A stretch of 64,000 nucleotides of DNA, from positions 448,446,287 through 448,510,286 of the forward strand of contig CM062296.1 of the NCBI GenBank assembly GCA_031216915.1, given 5' to 3'. The notes below the pieces were generated by a model, which searched no databases, was not told the origin of the DNA, and was given only the letters and a program-made list of their open reading frames with translations. A program made the translations under genes and the position numbers. Below are positions 33,313-44,446 of the stretch, piece by piece (position 1 is the first letter of the stretch; every line of letters begins with the position of its first letter). The DNA is from Pictodentalium vernedei. Taxonomy: Eukaryota; Mollusca; Scaphopoda; Dentaliida; Dentaliidae.

Positions 33313-36300
33313 CAGTACTGTGATCACAAAAGCGGTCTTTTAGTCGATCGGCTCTCGATCCGGCTTCGGTTCTGTCGCGATTGAGAATCGCGGTTCTGTC
33401 GGTAAAACGCGGCAGAATGGAGAAAGAATCGAGACAAAATTTAGGTAGAATCGAGAGAAAATCGCAACGGAAACACCAATACATTGTGAGATGATTTGTT
33501 ACATGTATTCGTTTGGCGTGAACAGATCGTACATTCTAAGATTCGTTCGATGTATTCGTATGTCGCAATTAAAAAAAACAACAAAATCCAGTCGAGTTAC
33601 AAACCTGAAGATATTTTCCGACTCGCCCCCTTTTCAAATCGACAAAAGTAAAAATTTTGAAAGAAAAGTGTGCGGAGATGTAAATAGATGTGAACAAGTG
33701 AACACTATCATAAGAATAGACCTGGTCTGTGCAGGTAAATCCTCAGCGCATCAAACTGAGAACGAAAAGTATTAAGCCTGCAGTCTTAACTCCACCTGTC
33801 TTTTATTTTATGGAAATATAGCCAATATGGTACCTTGCGAAATTCCTGATAGCTAAGAGAAGCAGAGTATTTCAAGGTCCATAAATGAATGTCATGAAGG
33901 ATTCAGCAGGATAAGTCCTCCCCCAACAAAGCGTGCTCCAATATAGTTTGGTGTAGCCAAACAGGCCAACTTTGCCCCGAGTTTCGGTTAAAATGAAAAT
34001 GAAATCATATAGGCTTATTTTTTTTTAAATTCAGAAAGTGATGGCCCAATCCCTAGGCAGATTCAATTATTTTTTTTTAAAAATGATTTCCTGAAAAAAA
34101 AAAAACATGTCTCTAGCCTCCTAACTGGAATGCGCTCGGTCAAATGAGAGCTCACGACCTGAGCGATGCAAAAAAGAGGATTTTTTTCAGTTAGACTTGG
34201 CTGAGCTTTTTATAGAACTATCTGTTTAACCTACCACTGGATGCAGCCAAGGGTTAACAAATAATTAAATGATTAAAACTACTTCCATTTTCAAAAGTGG
34301 GGGTTGCCCCCCCGCCCACCATCTGGGTGTCGATAGAAATATTACTGTCAATTGGTAAAATTATTATAAACAAATAAACAAATAAAAAGGAAAAAGGCGG
34401 CCATATCCATTGGCAACATCCAAATTACTTCAAACAGAAGTTCTTTACCCAACATAAGAAATCAGTCAAAAGCCAATTTTACGGTTGGACGTTTTCTCAC
34501 CACAAAGTCGGCTGTTTTGGGGTGAATCGATAGTCTGATCGGACATGCATTTCCGAGTTAAATGGTTAAAGAAAAGCGCATTCGAATGAAAGAAAAACAG
34601 TGATCGTACATTTTTACTATTTATTCATGAATATCATATGAAAGAACACGCCAGAAAGTGTATTTTTTAAATACGAGGGCATTATTTTTTCACAACTTTC
34701 AAACAACACGTGTTTGAGGAGTCCGACATTTTATCGTTTGAATGTTTTTCGCTCCGTACAGTTCGCCCCGCCGGGTTAAATTAAGTAACATAACTTAGTA
34801 TTTTGGTCTTGAGGCTTTGAAACGAATTTGTTGAAGTATGTGTCCAGTGTGCTGTAAGTTTTTTCACAGAACCTGAGCACACTGTGTGAGTGGAAACTCT
34901 ACTACATGAGTGTTTTTGTTGTAATCAACCAATTTATTTATTGGTGTTTAAGGTCACATATTTCTGCACAATGGCTAATTGTGACCATGACAGTTTTACA
35001 GGTGGAGGAAGCCGGAGTACCCAGAGAGAACCACCGAGCAACGGCGAGCAACTGTCAGCTCCACACAAGCAGGGTTAGCATTGGTTGAAGACAGATGCAC
35101 CATCGACGTGCAGTATGCCTCAGTACAACAAGCCACCGTGCCCAAACGTGGGTAATGGGGGTGAAGTGTCTTGCCCAAGGACACAAGGCGGTTGCCGCAG
35201 GTGGGATTTGAACCAAGGACCTCTCGGCCTGCACCTCTACCTACTGAGCCACCACGCCCCCAATCATCCAGTACTTATCCCTCTTCTAATCCCAGCCATT
35301 CAGTGTGACTGTAGGCAAATTATGGCAATTATGAATCATGAACATGCACAGTCGAGCACTGTATCAACATTGCTAATGTTGGTGGTTCACGTCACGGTCC
35401 TGGTCCAAATCCGAAGTCTTTTTCAGGCACGTAGCCCAGAGTCTACAATATCATGTGTAGAAGACCGGCGGAGGGGGGGGGGGTTGTTCCCCCACCAAAA
35501 ACATTGACTCTATGCAAGACCCCCCCACTCCCACCCCCGCCCCCCCATCTCCTGACTGTGCACCTGGTATATTTACATGTACATCCCCTGCAGTTAAATA
35601 AATAAAATTTCCGTCAGAGACTTCGCACTTTCAAAAATAGTTAAGTAGGACTAATCTACAATTCCATCGAAGCTCCGCCACACCCACCTCAGGGCTCAGG
35701 GCTATGACCATCGGATATGCATGTGGCATATATCGAGCTGGCTATCCCAACCCCCCCCCTCCCCCCGCCAAAAGACCCCCCCCCACACACACACACACCG
35801 TAAACACAGGTTTAATCGGAACCATGGGATACATATAGCTCGTTTATGATGGGTGGGGTGGTGTCGATTCTTTTTTTCAAGAAGCATAGCCACATGAGGC
35901 CGGGACGACTAAAGCCCTCCGTTGCCAGAGAATCAACGTGACGTGGCGGGGGTGGGTGGGTGGGGGGGCAAGGGTAATGCATCACTCGGGAGGGTGGTGT
36001 ATGTATGGGGGGGTCGGGGGAGGTGGTGTATGTACGGGGGGGGGGGGGGGGGCTTAAAAGGATTGAATTGACCTGGATGAATATTTTGCGGTTCAATATC
36101 CATAACCAAACTGACTACGAATTGACTTGATAAAGAATTAGTACTTTCGCCATTAAAAAACGCCATGTACCCAAAAGTCCGAAAAATTGACGCTTCACAT
36201 GCTTCTTAAAATACAAATGTGTTCATGTGATGTCAGTCATTTTGATAATTAAAGGGATAAAATATCGTTTTTTTATTTTTTAAGATCCCAACAACCAACA

Positions 36301-36921
36301 AAACTCTTGAATTTCTAACGGAGAGAATAGTTGGTCACGACGATGTATTCACCCCAAACGACAGATTGTGGCGAAATGCGTGAAACTGAAACGGAAAGTA
36401 CAAATGAAGTTGAGATTGGAGGGTGCTGCCTACACAATGTCAGATCGGGGGGACAACAAAAAGAGAGGGAGTGGTGAAAGACATAGTGGGTGGAGCGGGG
36501 GTGTCTGCCTCAAGTCCATGTTTATCACGATTTTCAAATTCAAATGAATACGGTTATGAATTTATGTCATGATTAATGTTGGGGTGTGGGCAATCGCTAC
36601 ATCTGGGAAGTGTTGAATTTGACCCTTTTTTAGAATATATAACAACTCGATACATTGGTTAGGTCTACATGTACATTAACATTGCAAACCGGTTACATTT
36701 GTGCACATGTACATGTAGTTTGGACTGTTCCCTCCGACAAAATCGCGGCGCTGTCGACGTTCGCGAAAAATCTCGGCGAAAATCCAATCTGCGGAATAGA
36801 GATTGTGTTTCGCTTTAGCTGCGCTTCTGTCGATAAGGTTTTTTTCTTGTCTGTCACCTCGATCGCAACCGCGTCGAGAACGCGCCGCGATTTGGTGTCC
36901 ACTTTTGTGATCACAGTACTG
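33313..36921. mobile_element. TA-flanked inverted-repeat element
   Basis: The left end is CAGTACTGTGATCACAAAAG and the right end is its complement, with TA at 33311-33312 and 36922-36923. Removing the element and one TA restores the sequence seen in copy 1 (ACTAAACATTTATACAAAAC near 9796-9815). TA duplication fits the Tc1/mariner/pogo superfamily. Both ends are rich in TCG-containing words (CGCGG, GTCG, CTCG). A SINE sits inside (34932-35261), and G/C runs are present near 35475-35545 and 36036-36052. The other internal frames show no transposase. Confidence 0.8.
34932..35261 (-). mobile_element. tRNA-headed SINE
   Basis: The family body and tail start at 34932. The head at the right end has the box A-like TGGCTCAGTAGG and B-box-like GGTTCAAATCC, complemented. 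A 9-bp duplication with one mismatch flanks it (AATCAACCA 34923-34931, AATCATCCA 35262-35270). It lies inside the TA-flanked element. The 140-codon open frame overlapping it is not a gene. Confidence 0.85.
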
Positions 36922-37205
36922 TATACAAAACTTTATTCAAATCAGAACTTTCATACAGAAGTTCTGTACAAAAAACTGATTTTTGCATCATCGGTACAAA
37001 ATGGCCGCTGGCAGCCATCTTGAATTTCGGACCACACCTAAAAACACTCGTTCCCGTCCCAGGGTCATAACAAAGGTACACAAGAAGTTTCGTAAAGATC
37101 GGTTCATAAATACGACCTCTAGCCCGAGCCATAGCCAATTGTTGACGTACGGACAGACAGGCCATGACAATAACTCAAATTTGACTTCGTCAAAGTTGAG
37201 CTAAA

Positions 37206-37368
37206 AATTCAACAAAACCATATCATACGAACACTCGTTGGAACGAGCTCGTTCCAACGAGGGGTCACATGATATGGTTTTGTTGAAATATCTTGAAAAA
37301 TATTATTTTTTCAACTGCTGAATTTGCATATTACGCAGGCGGATACGGCCGATTCGTTGGGTAAAGGG
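37206..37368. mobile_element. Hairpin MITE, left side lost
   Basis: The central palindrome (ACTCGTTGGAACGAGCTC region) and right end GTTGGGTAAAGGG followed by TTAA (37369-37372) are intact. The left end is missing where the sequence abuts the CTAA end of the type B element, so the latter probably inserted into or replaced part of this MITE. Confidence 0.8.
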
Positions 37369-37445
37369 TTAAAACAACTTCGGTATACAATTACTAATTA
37401 TTATTTAATTTGCCGAGGACAGTTTTGAACGTGGTACTGATTATA

Positions 37446-38547
37446 CAGGCCTGGCGTTTTCAGGCGCGCAATTTTTTCACGCGCCAAGAACCATTAATTT
37501 TGCTCTCCTGGGTGCACAAAGATAAGTATAACACTTTTGAAAAATGCAGCTTCAAAATTGAAGGATGCATATTTATGCTTGCGTGTCATAGCGCAGGGAA
37601 AATCAGGTTATCTCATTTTTTTTTGTTTGCATTTCAGAGGTTTCGTACCTACTTTTCTCAACCGTTACTGTATCACAACGCCATCTTTCATCAGTTACAC
37701 GAGGCATCACTGAACAGCATAACACAGGCTATTTATAGACCTCTGTTGTGTTTACTTTCACTTTCGGTTGTCATGATATTAGATTATCAATCTGATTTTT
37801 TGTGAATTTCCGCAAATATTCGAAACGTCACCATCACCTGCCCACGAGAATTATTTGATTGGTTTCATTTTTCACCAGGTATGTTCAGTTTCTATTACTA
37901 TTCAAATATTGCCCCATTTCAAAACCAACTTCTATTCCCATTAAACGACATTGGATAATCAAAGAACTTAAATTAAGTGATAACCACGTGGAGCGACGGT
38001 ATTCCCTCAACACAAATTCGATAGGCATGACTACTGACGTACAATTTCCGAAAGCCGACCCCGTCTAAGAGTGTTCACATTTTTTTTTTACCGCCTCAAG
38101 AGTAATTTCGAATGCGATGAATAAAAAAATTGAAGATAAAAAATTGTTATCCCAGGACCATTTAGAAAATCTTCAATTGGCATCATGTACTGTACAGCTG
38201 GCTCAGGTGCAATGAACTGAAATTCAAAATTTATCTGATGGGATGAACTTGAAGGGGATGAAGTTGAACCATGATTGGCTTGTGACAGTTGTGAGTTGTC
38301 GGGACCGACGACTTCAACACAGTATTGAGTAACTTTCGAAGTAACATGTATTACAACTATCCACATTACGCAATGCAACTTTGCGAGTAGAGCATGTCTG
38401 GTCACAGTGTTGAACTGCATTCATATGATATATCATGGTTCAACTGCCTTCCATGTCAAAAAAACAATTAGGAGAGCATTGGCTCTCCTAGATCATTTCA
38501 GGAGAGCGATTTTTAGCCCCCCTAAATTTTTTAGAATGCCAGGCCTG
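37446..38547. mobile_element. CAGGCCTGGC inverted-repeat element
   Basis: The ends are CAGGCCTGGCGTTTTCAGG and, complemented, CAGGCCTGGCATTCTAAAA. A perfect 6-bp ATTATA flanks it (37440-37445, 38548-38553). Internal frames (131 codons plus, 110 codons minus) show no transposase domain. Probably a non-autonomous hAT-related element. Confidence 0.7.
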
Positions 38548-38573
38548 ATTATATATATAAATCGGTATACCAA

Positions 38574-40130
38574 ACAAGAGGCCCCAAGTGGCCTTAATCG
38601 CTCACAGGCCAAAGTGTTAAGAAGTATTTGGGGTCATATTCAGTTAGACATGGTTAATCAACACTACAAGGAATGAAGTGAGAGGCACATTTTATGGAAA
38701 AACACTAAGGAATGGATGTGAAAAACCTGAACCTACATGCCACCCCCCCCCCACCCCCACCCATAGAGCCCAAATATTAAGCCAAGGACTCAAATTGAAC
38801 AAACTTGAATCTGATCACCCTTGAGATGTCATATACCAAATAGGAAAGAATTCTGACTGGTGGATATGAAGGTTTTTAAAGAAATCACCTCACATTGCAC
38901 TAAGTTAAACTTTGGGCTCAAATAGGGAACCAAAATATTAACCCAAGGTCCCGATTTGAACAAACTTGAATCTGACCCACCTAGAGATGTTGTATACCAA
39001 ATATGAAAGGATTCTGACTGGTGGATCTAAAGAAGATTTTTAAAGAAATTTTCTTATATTGTACTAAGTTAAAATTTCGGCTCCCATTGGGAGCCCACAT
39101 AACAACCCATGGACTAAGATTGAACAAATTTGAATCTAACTCTCCTAGAGATGTTGTATACCAAATATGAAAGCATTCGGACTACATGGTCTAAAGAAGA
39201 AGATTTTAAAAACAAGTCTGAACCAGCCCCCAAATCTTCAGGCTATAAACTTTTTTTTTTCATCTCAAAACGCATAAAACGTTTTTCTTTAAATTCCGAA
39301 TTTTGGTCCAAAATTTCTGAGTTTGAACCGGACCCAAAATTTTCAGACTAAAAATTTGAAGGGGGTTTTCGTTTCAAAATTGAACAAAATGCATAAAAAA
39401 TCCCAAATAAATTTTTTTTCTCGAATTTTGGTCAAAAAAAAGTGCAAACCAGACCCAAAATTTTCAACCCAGGGACCCGATTTGAACAAACTTGAATCTG
39501 ACCCCTCCTAGAGATGATGCATACCAAATGTTAAAGGATTCTGACTGGTGGATCTGAAGAAGAACCCTAATATTAACCGAGAAACTTGATTTGAACGAAC
39601 TTGAATCTGGCTCCCCTAGAGATGATGTATACCAAATATGAGAGGATTCTGACTGGTGAATCTGAACAAGAAGATTTTTAAAGAATATTAAATGCATTGC
39701 ACAAAGTTAAAATTTGAGCTCCCAACAGATGTTGTTGTATACTAAACATTAACCCTTTACCCAACGAATCGCCCGCATCCGCCCGCGTAATATGCAAATT
39801 CAGCAGTTGAAAAAATATCATTTTTTCAAAAAATTTCAACAAAACCATATCATGTGACCCCTCGTTGGAACGAGCTCGTCGAGCTCGTTCCAACGAGGGG
39901 TCACATGATTTGGTTTTGTTGAAATTTTTTGAAAAATTTGAAAAATTGATATTTAAAATAATAAATTTTGATATCGTCTGCGTTGGGTAAAGGGTTAAAG
40001 GACTCTGACTGGTGGATCTGAAGATTATTTAAAGAAATTTCCTCAAATTGAACAAAGTTTAACTTTGGGCTCCAAAAGAGAGCTCAAATCTTAACCCAGG
40101 GACTTGATTTGAACAAACTTGAATCTGGTG
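38574..40130 (+). mobile_element. Rolling-circle-like element, type A, 3' end unclear
   Basis: The start is AACAAGAGGCCCCAAGTGGCC and then ATCGCTCAC. Tandem units of ~165-175 bp share 'TCTGACTGGTGGATCTGAAG' and 'CTAGAGATGTTGTATACC'. A hairpin MITE interrupts one unit at 39753-39994. The array fades near 40130 with no recognisable terminal hairpin, so the copy looks 3'-truncated. Confidence 0.6.
39753..39994. mobile_element. Hairpin MITE inserted in a tandem unit
   Basis: Complete CCCTTTACCC / GGGTAAAGGG copy with TTAA at 39749-39752 and 39995-39998. The neighbouring unit at 39526-39545 reads CAAATGTTAAAGGATTCTG, with a single TTAA at the equivalent place: a natural empty site that proves TTAA duplication on insertion. 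Confidence 0.92.
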
Positions 40131-41059
40131 TTTCATTTTGCTTAATCCTCTTTGATTTTGTCACACTTAAGCAAATAATAGATATAAATTTGTTTTTTCT
40201 AACAATAATCTTTATCTTTCTCACAGGGATCTTTATAAAAATTTCTCAGACTTGAGTTATAAAACTGAATAACATTGTAATTGAAAGCCAACTAATAGTT
40301 TTCATACAATACACAGTGTAAGATATATGTCATATGTGTGGATGATTTAAGATATTAAGGTTTTGGTGGACAGACAGTAGGACTGACAATTTCACTGTTG
40401 GGAAGATGCCCTGATTACATTTCTGAACTATTGGTTTCTGAACACATTGTATTGATCTTAACTGATTTTAATACTCTGAAATTGCCAAAAATGGATTTTC
40501 CGGTCTCTGAAAACAGGTGAAAAACCCAAGTTTTTCCACAGTTTTGCAGTCTCTCAAGACCGGTGGTCGCTAATGACAGGTCAATTACAGAGTGAAGCCA
40601 ATCGATACATGGCCATAGTGATCTCTCAAGACAGGTAGTCTCTCAAGACTCAATCTAGGAGGTGCAGTTGTCAGGTCAGTAGTCTACCTTGCCAAATGTT
40701 CTGTTCTTGTTATCCTGTTGATTGCTCGCGACGATGAAAGTCCAGTGACTGATAAATATGATTGTATAAGAATATAGTTACTCGGTTTGTCATTTCTGTC
40801 TTAACTTTCTTCCAGATAGATTAAAACTTTGTGTTACTTTTTCTTGAGTTTTGCCAAAACACATACCTGCTGTTTATAACAGCAAACACCACGAGAATCA
40901 GCTGGTGTTGGGTGAAAAATCCAAAAATTGTACAAAAGGCAAGGGAATGTGATCGTCATCCAAATTAAACGAGAATAAGGTCTATATCAATGCATGTGTG
41001 TCGTTCATTCATTTGCTCATGGTGAAAATACAATATTACACTTTTAGGAGGGGGTGACC
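40131..41059. other. No gene recognised
   Basis: AT-rich sequence. 'CTCTCAAGACCGGTGGTCGC' near 40552 and 'TCTCTCAAGACAGGTAGTC' near 40622 resemble the terminal-like sequence at 29100-29165 in inverse orientation. No coding exon was seen. Confidence 0.35.
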
Positions 41060-41395
41060 TCAAAAAGGAGCCAATTATCTCAAGTTGCCCAAGGGATACG
41101 ACCGGTCACCCCACTGATTCTTGAACGTTTGACACCCACCTACTCAGATCAGGAGAGGAACAAACTTTAACCGGCAAAACCAGGTTCAACCCCACAGCTC
41201 CCAGACTATAATCAAAGTAAACGGTCAATATCTTGAGTTGCCCAAGGAATCCGAACGGTCACCCCCCTGAATCTTCAAGAGGTAACCCTGGACTAATGGA
41301 AACTGCAAAGAAAGAAAACTTTAACCGGCAAAACCAGGTCTGACAAAAAATCCCCATCTGGCTCCCGGGACTATAAGCCACGATTTTCAAGTTTA
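41060..41395 (+). repeat. Two-copy tandem repeat, ~165 bp
   Basis: 'AACTTTAACCGGCAAAACCAGG' (reported here as its first 20 bases, AACTTTAACCGGCAAAACCA) recurs at ~41163 and ~41318. 'GAGTTGCCCAAGGAAT'-type sequence precedes each copy (41093, 41233). The copies are diverged. Function is unknown. Confidence 0.7.
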
Positions 41396-41550
41396 AGAAA
41401 ACGATTCCTTGCCTTGAGTCTGTTGTAAAATTATGTGCGTGTCGAAGTAAAACATTCCAGTTTGAATCGTCTCTAACACTGTTAATGACTGAGATTTTAT
41501 TCAACCCAAGTAAAAACCTGATGCGTGAGAAGTCAATTTTGTCACTTATT

Positions 41551-43336
41551 CAGGCCTGTCATTTTCAAAATTCCAGGAGGGCCATTATGGTTCTCCTTAA
41601 ATGACTCCAGGAGGGTCATTTTTGGTTCGCCTCAAATGACCCCAAGTGGGCCAATTTTTGATTTACGAGGGTCATTTAAGGAGACCACGAGTGAAAGCTT
41701 GTGTGTGCCACAGTGTGCATGACACAACAGTAGTCTACGCATAGTTACAAAAGTGACATATTTCCATTTGCGCAAGTTTACCCACACAAGCAATTAGAAA
41801 GTGAAAACTACAGGAATGCGTTGAATTCAGGGAGTAGCATAAATTCAGTTTCAGTTAATGGACCACCATGATAAGAAGATAAACACTCGCCAGATATTTG
41901 TCTATAGACCTGTCAAACCCTGAAAATCAAGCAAGTGGCTCAGCACCCTAATCCCCCCCCCTCCCCAACCCCTATTCCACCAGTTGGCTCCTCCCACATC
42001 CTAAGTGGAAAATAATTGTTTTGATTTCCTTTCCTTAATATAAGTACAGACCCCCTAATTGTCAGAATCCACCTCCTCCCCACGCTTAACTGGTAGAACC
42101 CCCCCCCCCCCCCCCCCCCCCTCAGTATTCGGGGTATTTTTTGTTTTTAAAAATTTGATTAGATCTTGGTTTCAAAAAGTGATGATAAATAGTGAATATG
42201 AGGCCAATATGAAAGAAAAATGGTTAGCATTTGGTCATTTTTGACTGGCAATTTGTGATGCGAATCCAGTCATCAAATACACTGGTATTTTATATTCAGA
42301 CAATGCTATGGCCCCACCACCACTGGGATCTGCCTTGTACTGTCGGGGGGGGGGGGGGGGGGGGGGGATTTGTCAAGATGCACAATTTAATAAGAAAGGC
42401 CACATTTTAACAAAAATTAACATTTCTTTTTTTAGGCGTCACAAGCTCTTACCAAGGTTTTCAGAGATAATATACAATTGTGTTTCAGGGATTTTTCTAG
42501 GTGACGACAGGGGCCGAATATAGGCCCCATTCCCAATGAGATTTAGGCATGATTTTTCCCAATTTCTAACATAAAATTCCCAATTGGTACCCAGTGTCAA
42601 CTTCATCATAATAATTGCGATTATTTACTGTGAAAGTAGGCCTTATTATGATGATAAAAGAACTGTAAAACCATAATTTCAAATAATAAACCCAACTTCT
42701 TCATTTTTAATGTGCCTGTAGAGAAGAAATGTGCCTTTTTTTCCACTCTGCAGTGTCACCAGAATTCCCAATTTGGTCCAATAAGATGGCATTTTTCCCA
42801 ATTGTGTGGGCCCCTGGCCCCATTCCCAATGCCCCTAGAAAAATCCCTGTGTTTATTATGGTAATTAGACATCCCTCCAAGAATACAAAAACATCTTTAT
42901 ATTTCCTGCTTCAAATGCCAGTGAAATAAAAGAAACACAACACAAATCATATTTCTTGTGATTTTGTTAACATTTATTGAAGGAAGTCATATTTGAATCA
43001 GTTTTGTTAATTACTCGCTCCCATGTTTTCACAAACATCTCTCGTAATTTCGACTGTAGACTAGAGGTTTCATTTTTTTACAGAATTATTTCTTTTTTTT
43101 TCTGTATTCTTTCACACTGATGAATTACCTCCAGTCCAGGAGGAATTGTGCTTTGTTGCCCCCTACTATCTGCGAAGATTGTCGTTTGAGGTGGCCTATT
43201 TTGTGGTGCCTTTGATTGAATTAATGACCTGCAGAAATCAGGGTTAGACAGACGTTTGTTTACCACCCGCAGAATTTTGACTTTAGACTGACAGCTGTGG
43301 CCCAGAACGATCGCCCGTCTGAAAATGACAGCCCTA
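41551..43336. mobile_element. (C/T)AGGSCTGTCATTTTC inverted-repeat element
   Basis: The left end is CAGGCCTGTCATTTTCAAAA and the right end, complemented, is TAGGGCTGTCATTTTCAGA, flanked by CTTATT (41545-41550, 43337-43342). The interior holds a 23-base C run (42099-42121), a 23-base G run (42345-42367) and a nested MITE (42486-42849). The left end resembles 29338-29475. No transposase was recognised. Confidence 0.65.
42486..42849. mobile_element. CAGGGATTTTTCTAGG MITE
   Basis: The ends are CAGGGATTTTTCTAGGTG and, complemented, CAGGGATTTTTCTAGGGGC. A perfect 5-bp TGTTT lies at 42481-42485 and 42850-42854. The subterminal sequence is rich in 'TTCCCAATT'. At 364 bp it is too short to encode a transposase. 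Confidence 0.8.
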
Positions 43337-43342
43337 CTTATT

Positions 43343-44446
43343 TTCACTGTATTCGGGCAAATGCAATGCTCAAACGTGCTACCAATTAGTGTAGCTGTTC
43401 TGAGAAAGAGGTATCACAACTCCAAAGTTTAAAAAGAAAGGTAACTTCATGTTGTTTCTCTCAGACCAGATCAGAGATTTTCAACATTCAATTAGGAAAC
43501 TGGGATGATGGGTTTTCTGTAATTGTTACGGTTTCCGTTTTGATAACAAAAGTGAATCAAAATTTCGGTCAACCGCACAGCTCTAATCCTATAGGTGAAA
43601 AACATGTTTCTGTCAACTTGTGAAGACAGGGGGGTTGTCTAATTCAGAAAGCTTTGTGCAAAATCATTTCGCATAGCTGTTCAGGGGTTATGCAAAATTT
43701 CTAATTTGCCCACCTCTGAATGGGCACAGTTTTCAACAAGTTCAGACTGGTAGTCCCACACATGCGACTTCGAGCGTACAACTTTTGTGAATGGTCGTTT
43801 GTGCCTCTCACCACAAGATATTAAAAGACAAACAGGCAAATAACATTGCCGATTTTTGGGACAGCAAAACCAATTGCCTGAATGCACATCGAAGAGACAC
43901 ACAGAATGATGACACACACACAAACATTCACAAGTGATTGGGGTGACCCAGTCACCAGATGGGGAGAAGCTTATAATGGGCGGGGGGGGGGGGGGGGGGG
44001 GGGCACTAGTAGGAGTGAGAGATATATTCTATTGTGGCCATTTGTGGTGTGGGGGTCAGGACATTTGCATTATAGGTCCAATTTCCAGAAGTGTCATGTA
44101 ATATCAACTAATAATAAACTTAGGGATCCCTAGTCTCAAGAATGTCCAAAATGTACTTTTCAGAAAAGATGCATTACCGGTGGCATTATCACACTATCAA
44201 TCCAGAAGGAATATTTAAGCCAATTTAAGGTAAAGTGATATATTACAATCTGAAAGGCACACACGCATAGTGCCCCCCCCCCCCCCCCCCCCCCCCACCT
44301 CACAGAGTACAAGAAACCACATGCTAAGTTGCTAACTGATTTCAAATGAAATGAATCAAACAAGGTCTGCACAGACAGATACATTTGGTCTTTTAAAACT
44401 TGTTCAGTATCGTATGAACACATTGGGTGATTGCTCATACCAAATT
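43343..44446. other. No gene recognised; G and C homopolymers
   Basis: A 22-base G run at 43982-44003 and a 24-base C run at 44273-44296 are separated by ~270 bp. Near 43565-43573 'CACAGCTCTA' could be a right end of a TAGAGCTG-type element, but no left partner was found. No coding exon was seen. Confidence 0.4.

Larger units (their letters stand above)
31985..37205 (+). mobile_element. Rolling-circle-like element, type B (copy 3), split
   Basis: The 5' end is truncated: sequence homologous to the other copies begins near 31990. The array order matches copies 1 and 2, with landmarks near 32113, 32629, 32960 and 33296 (spacings ~516, 331, 336). It is interrupted at 33311 by a TA-flanked element and resumes at 36922. 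The 3' end is the usual TTGACTTC hairpin and CTAA at 37202-37205. Confidence 0.7.
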
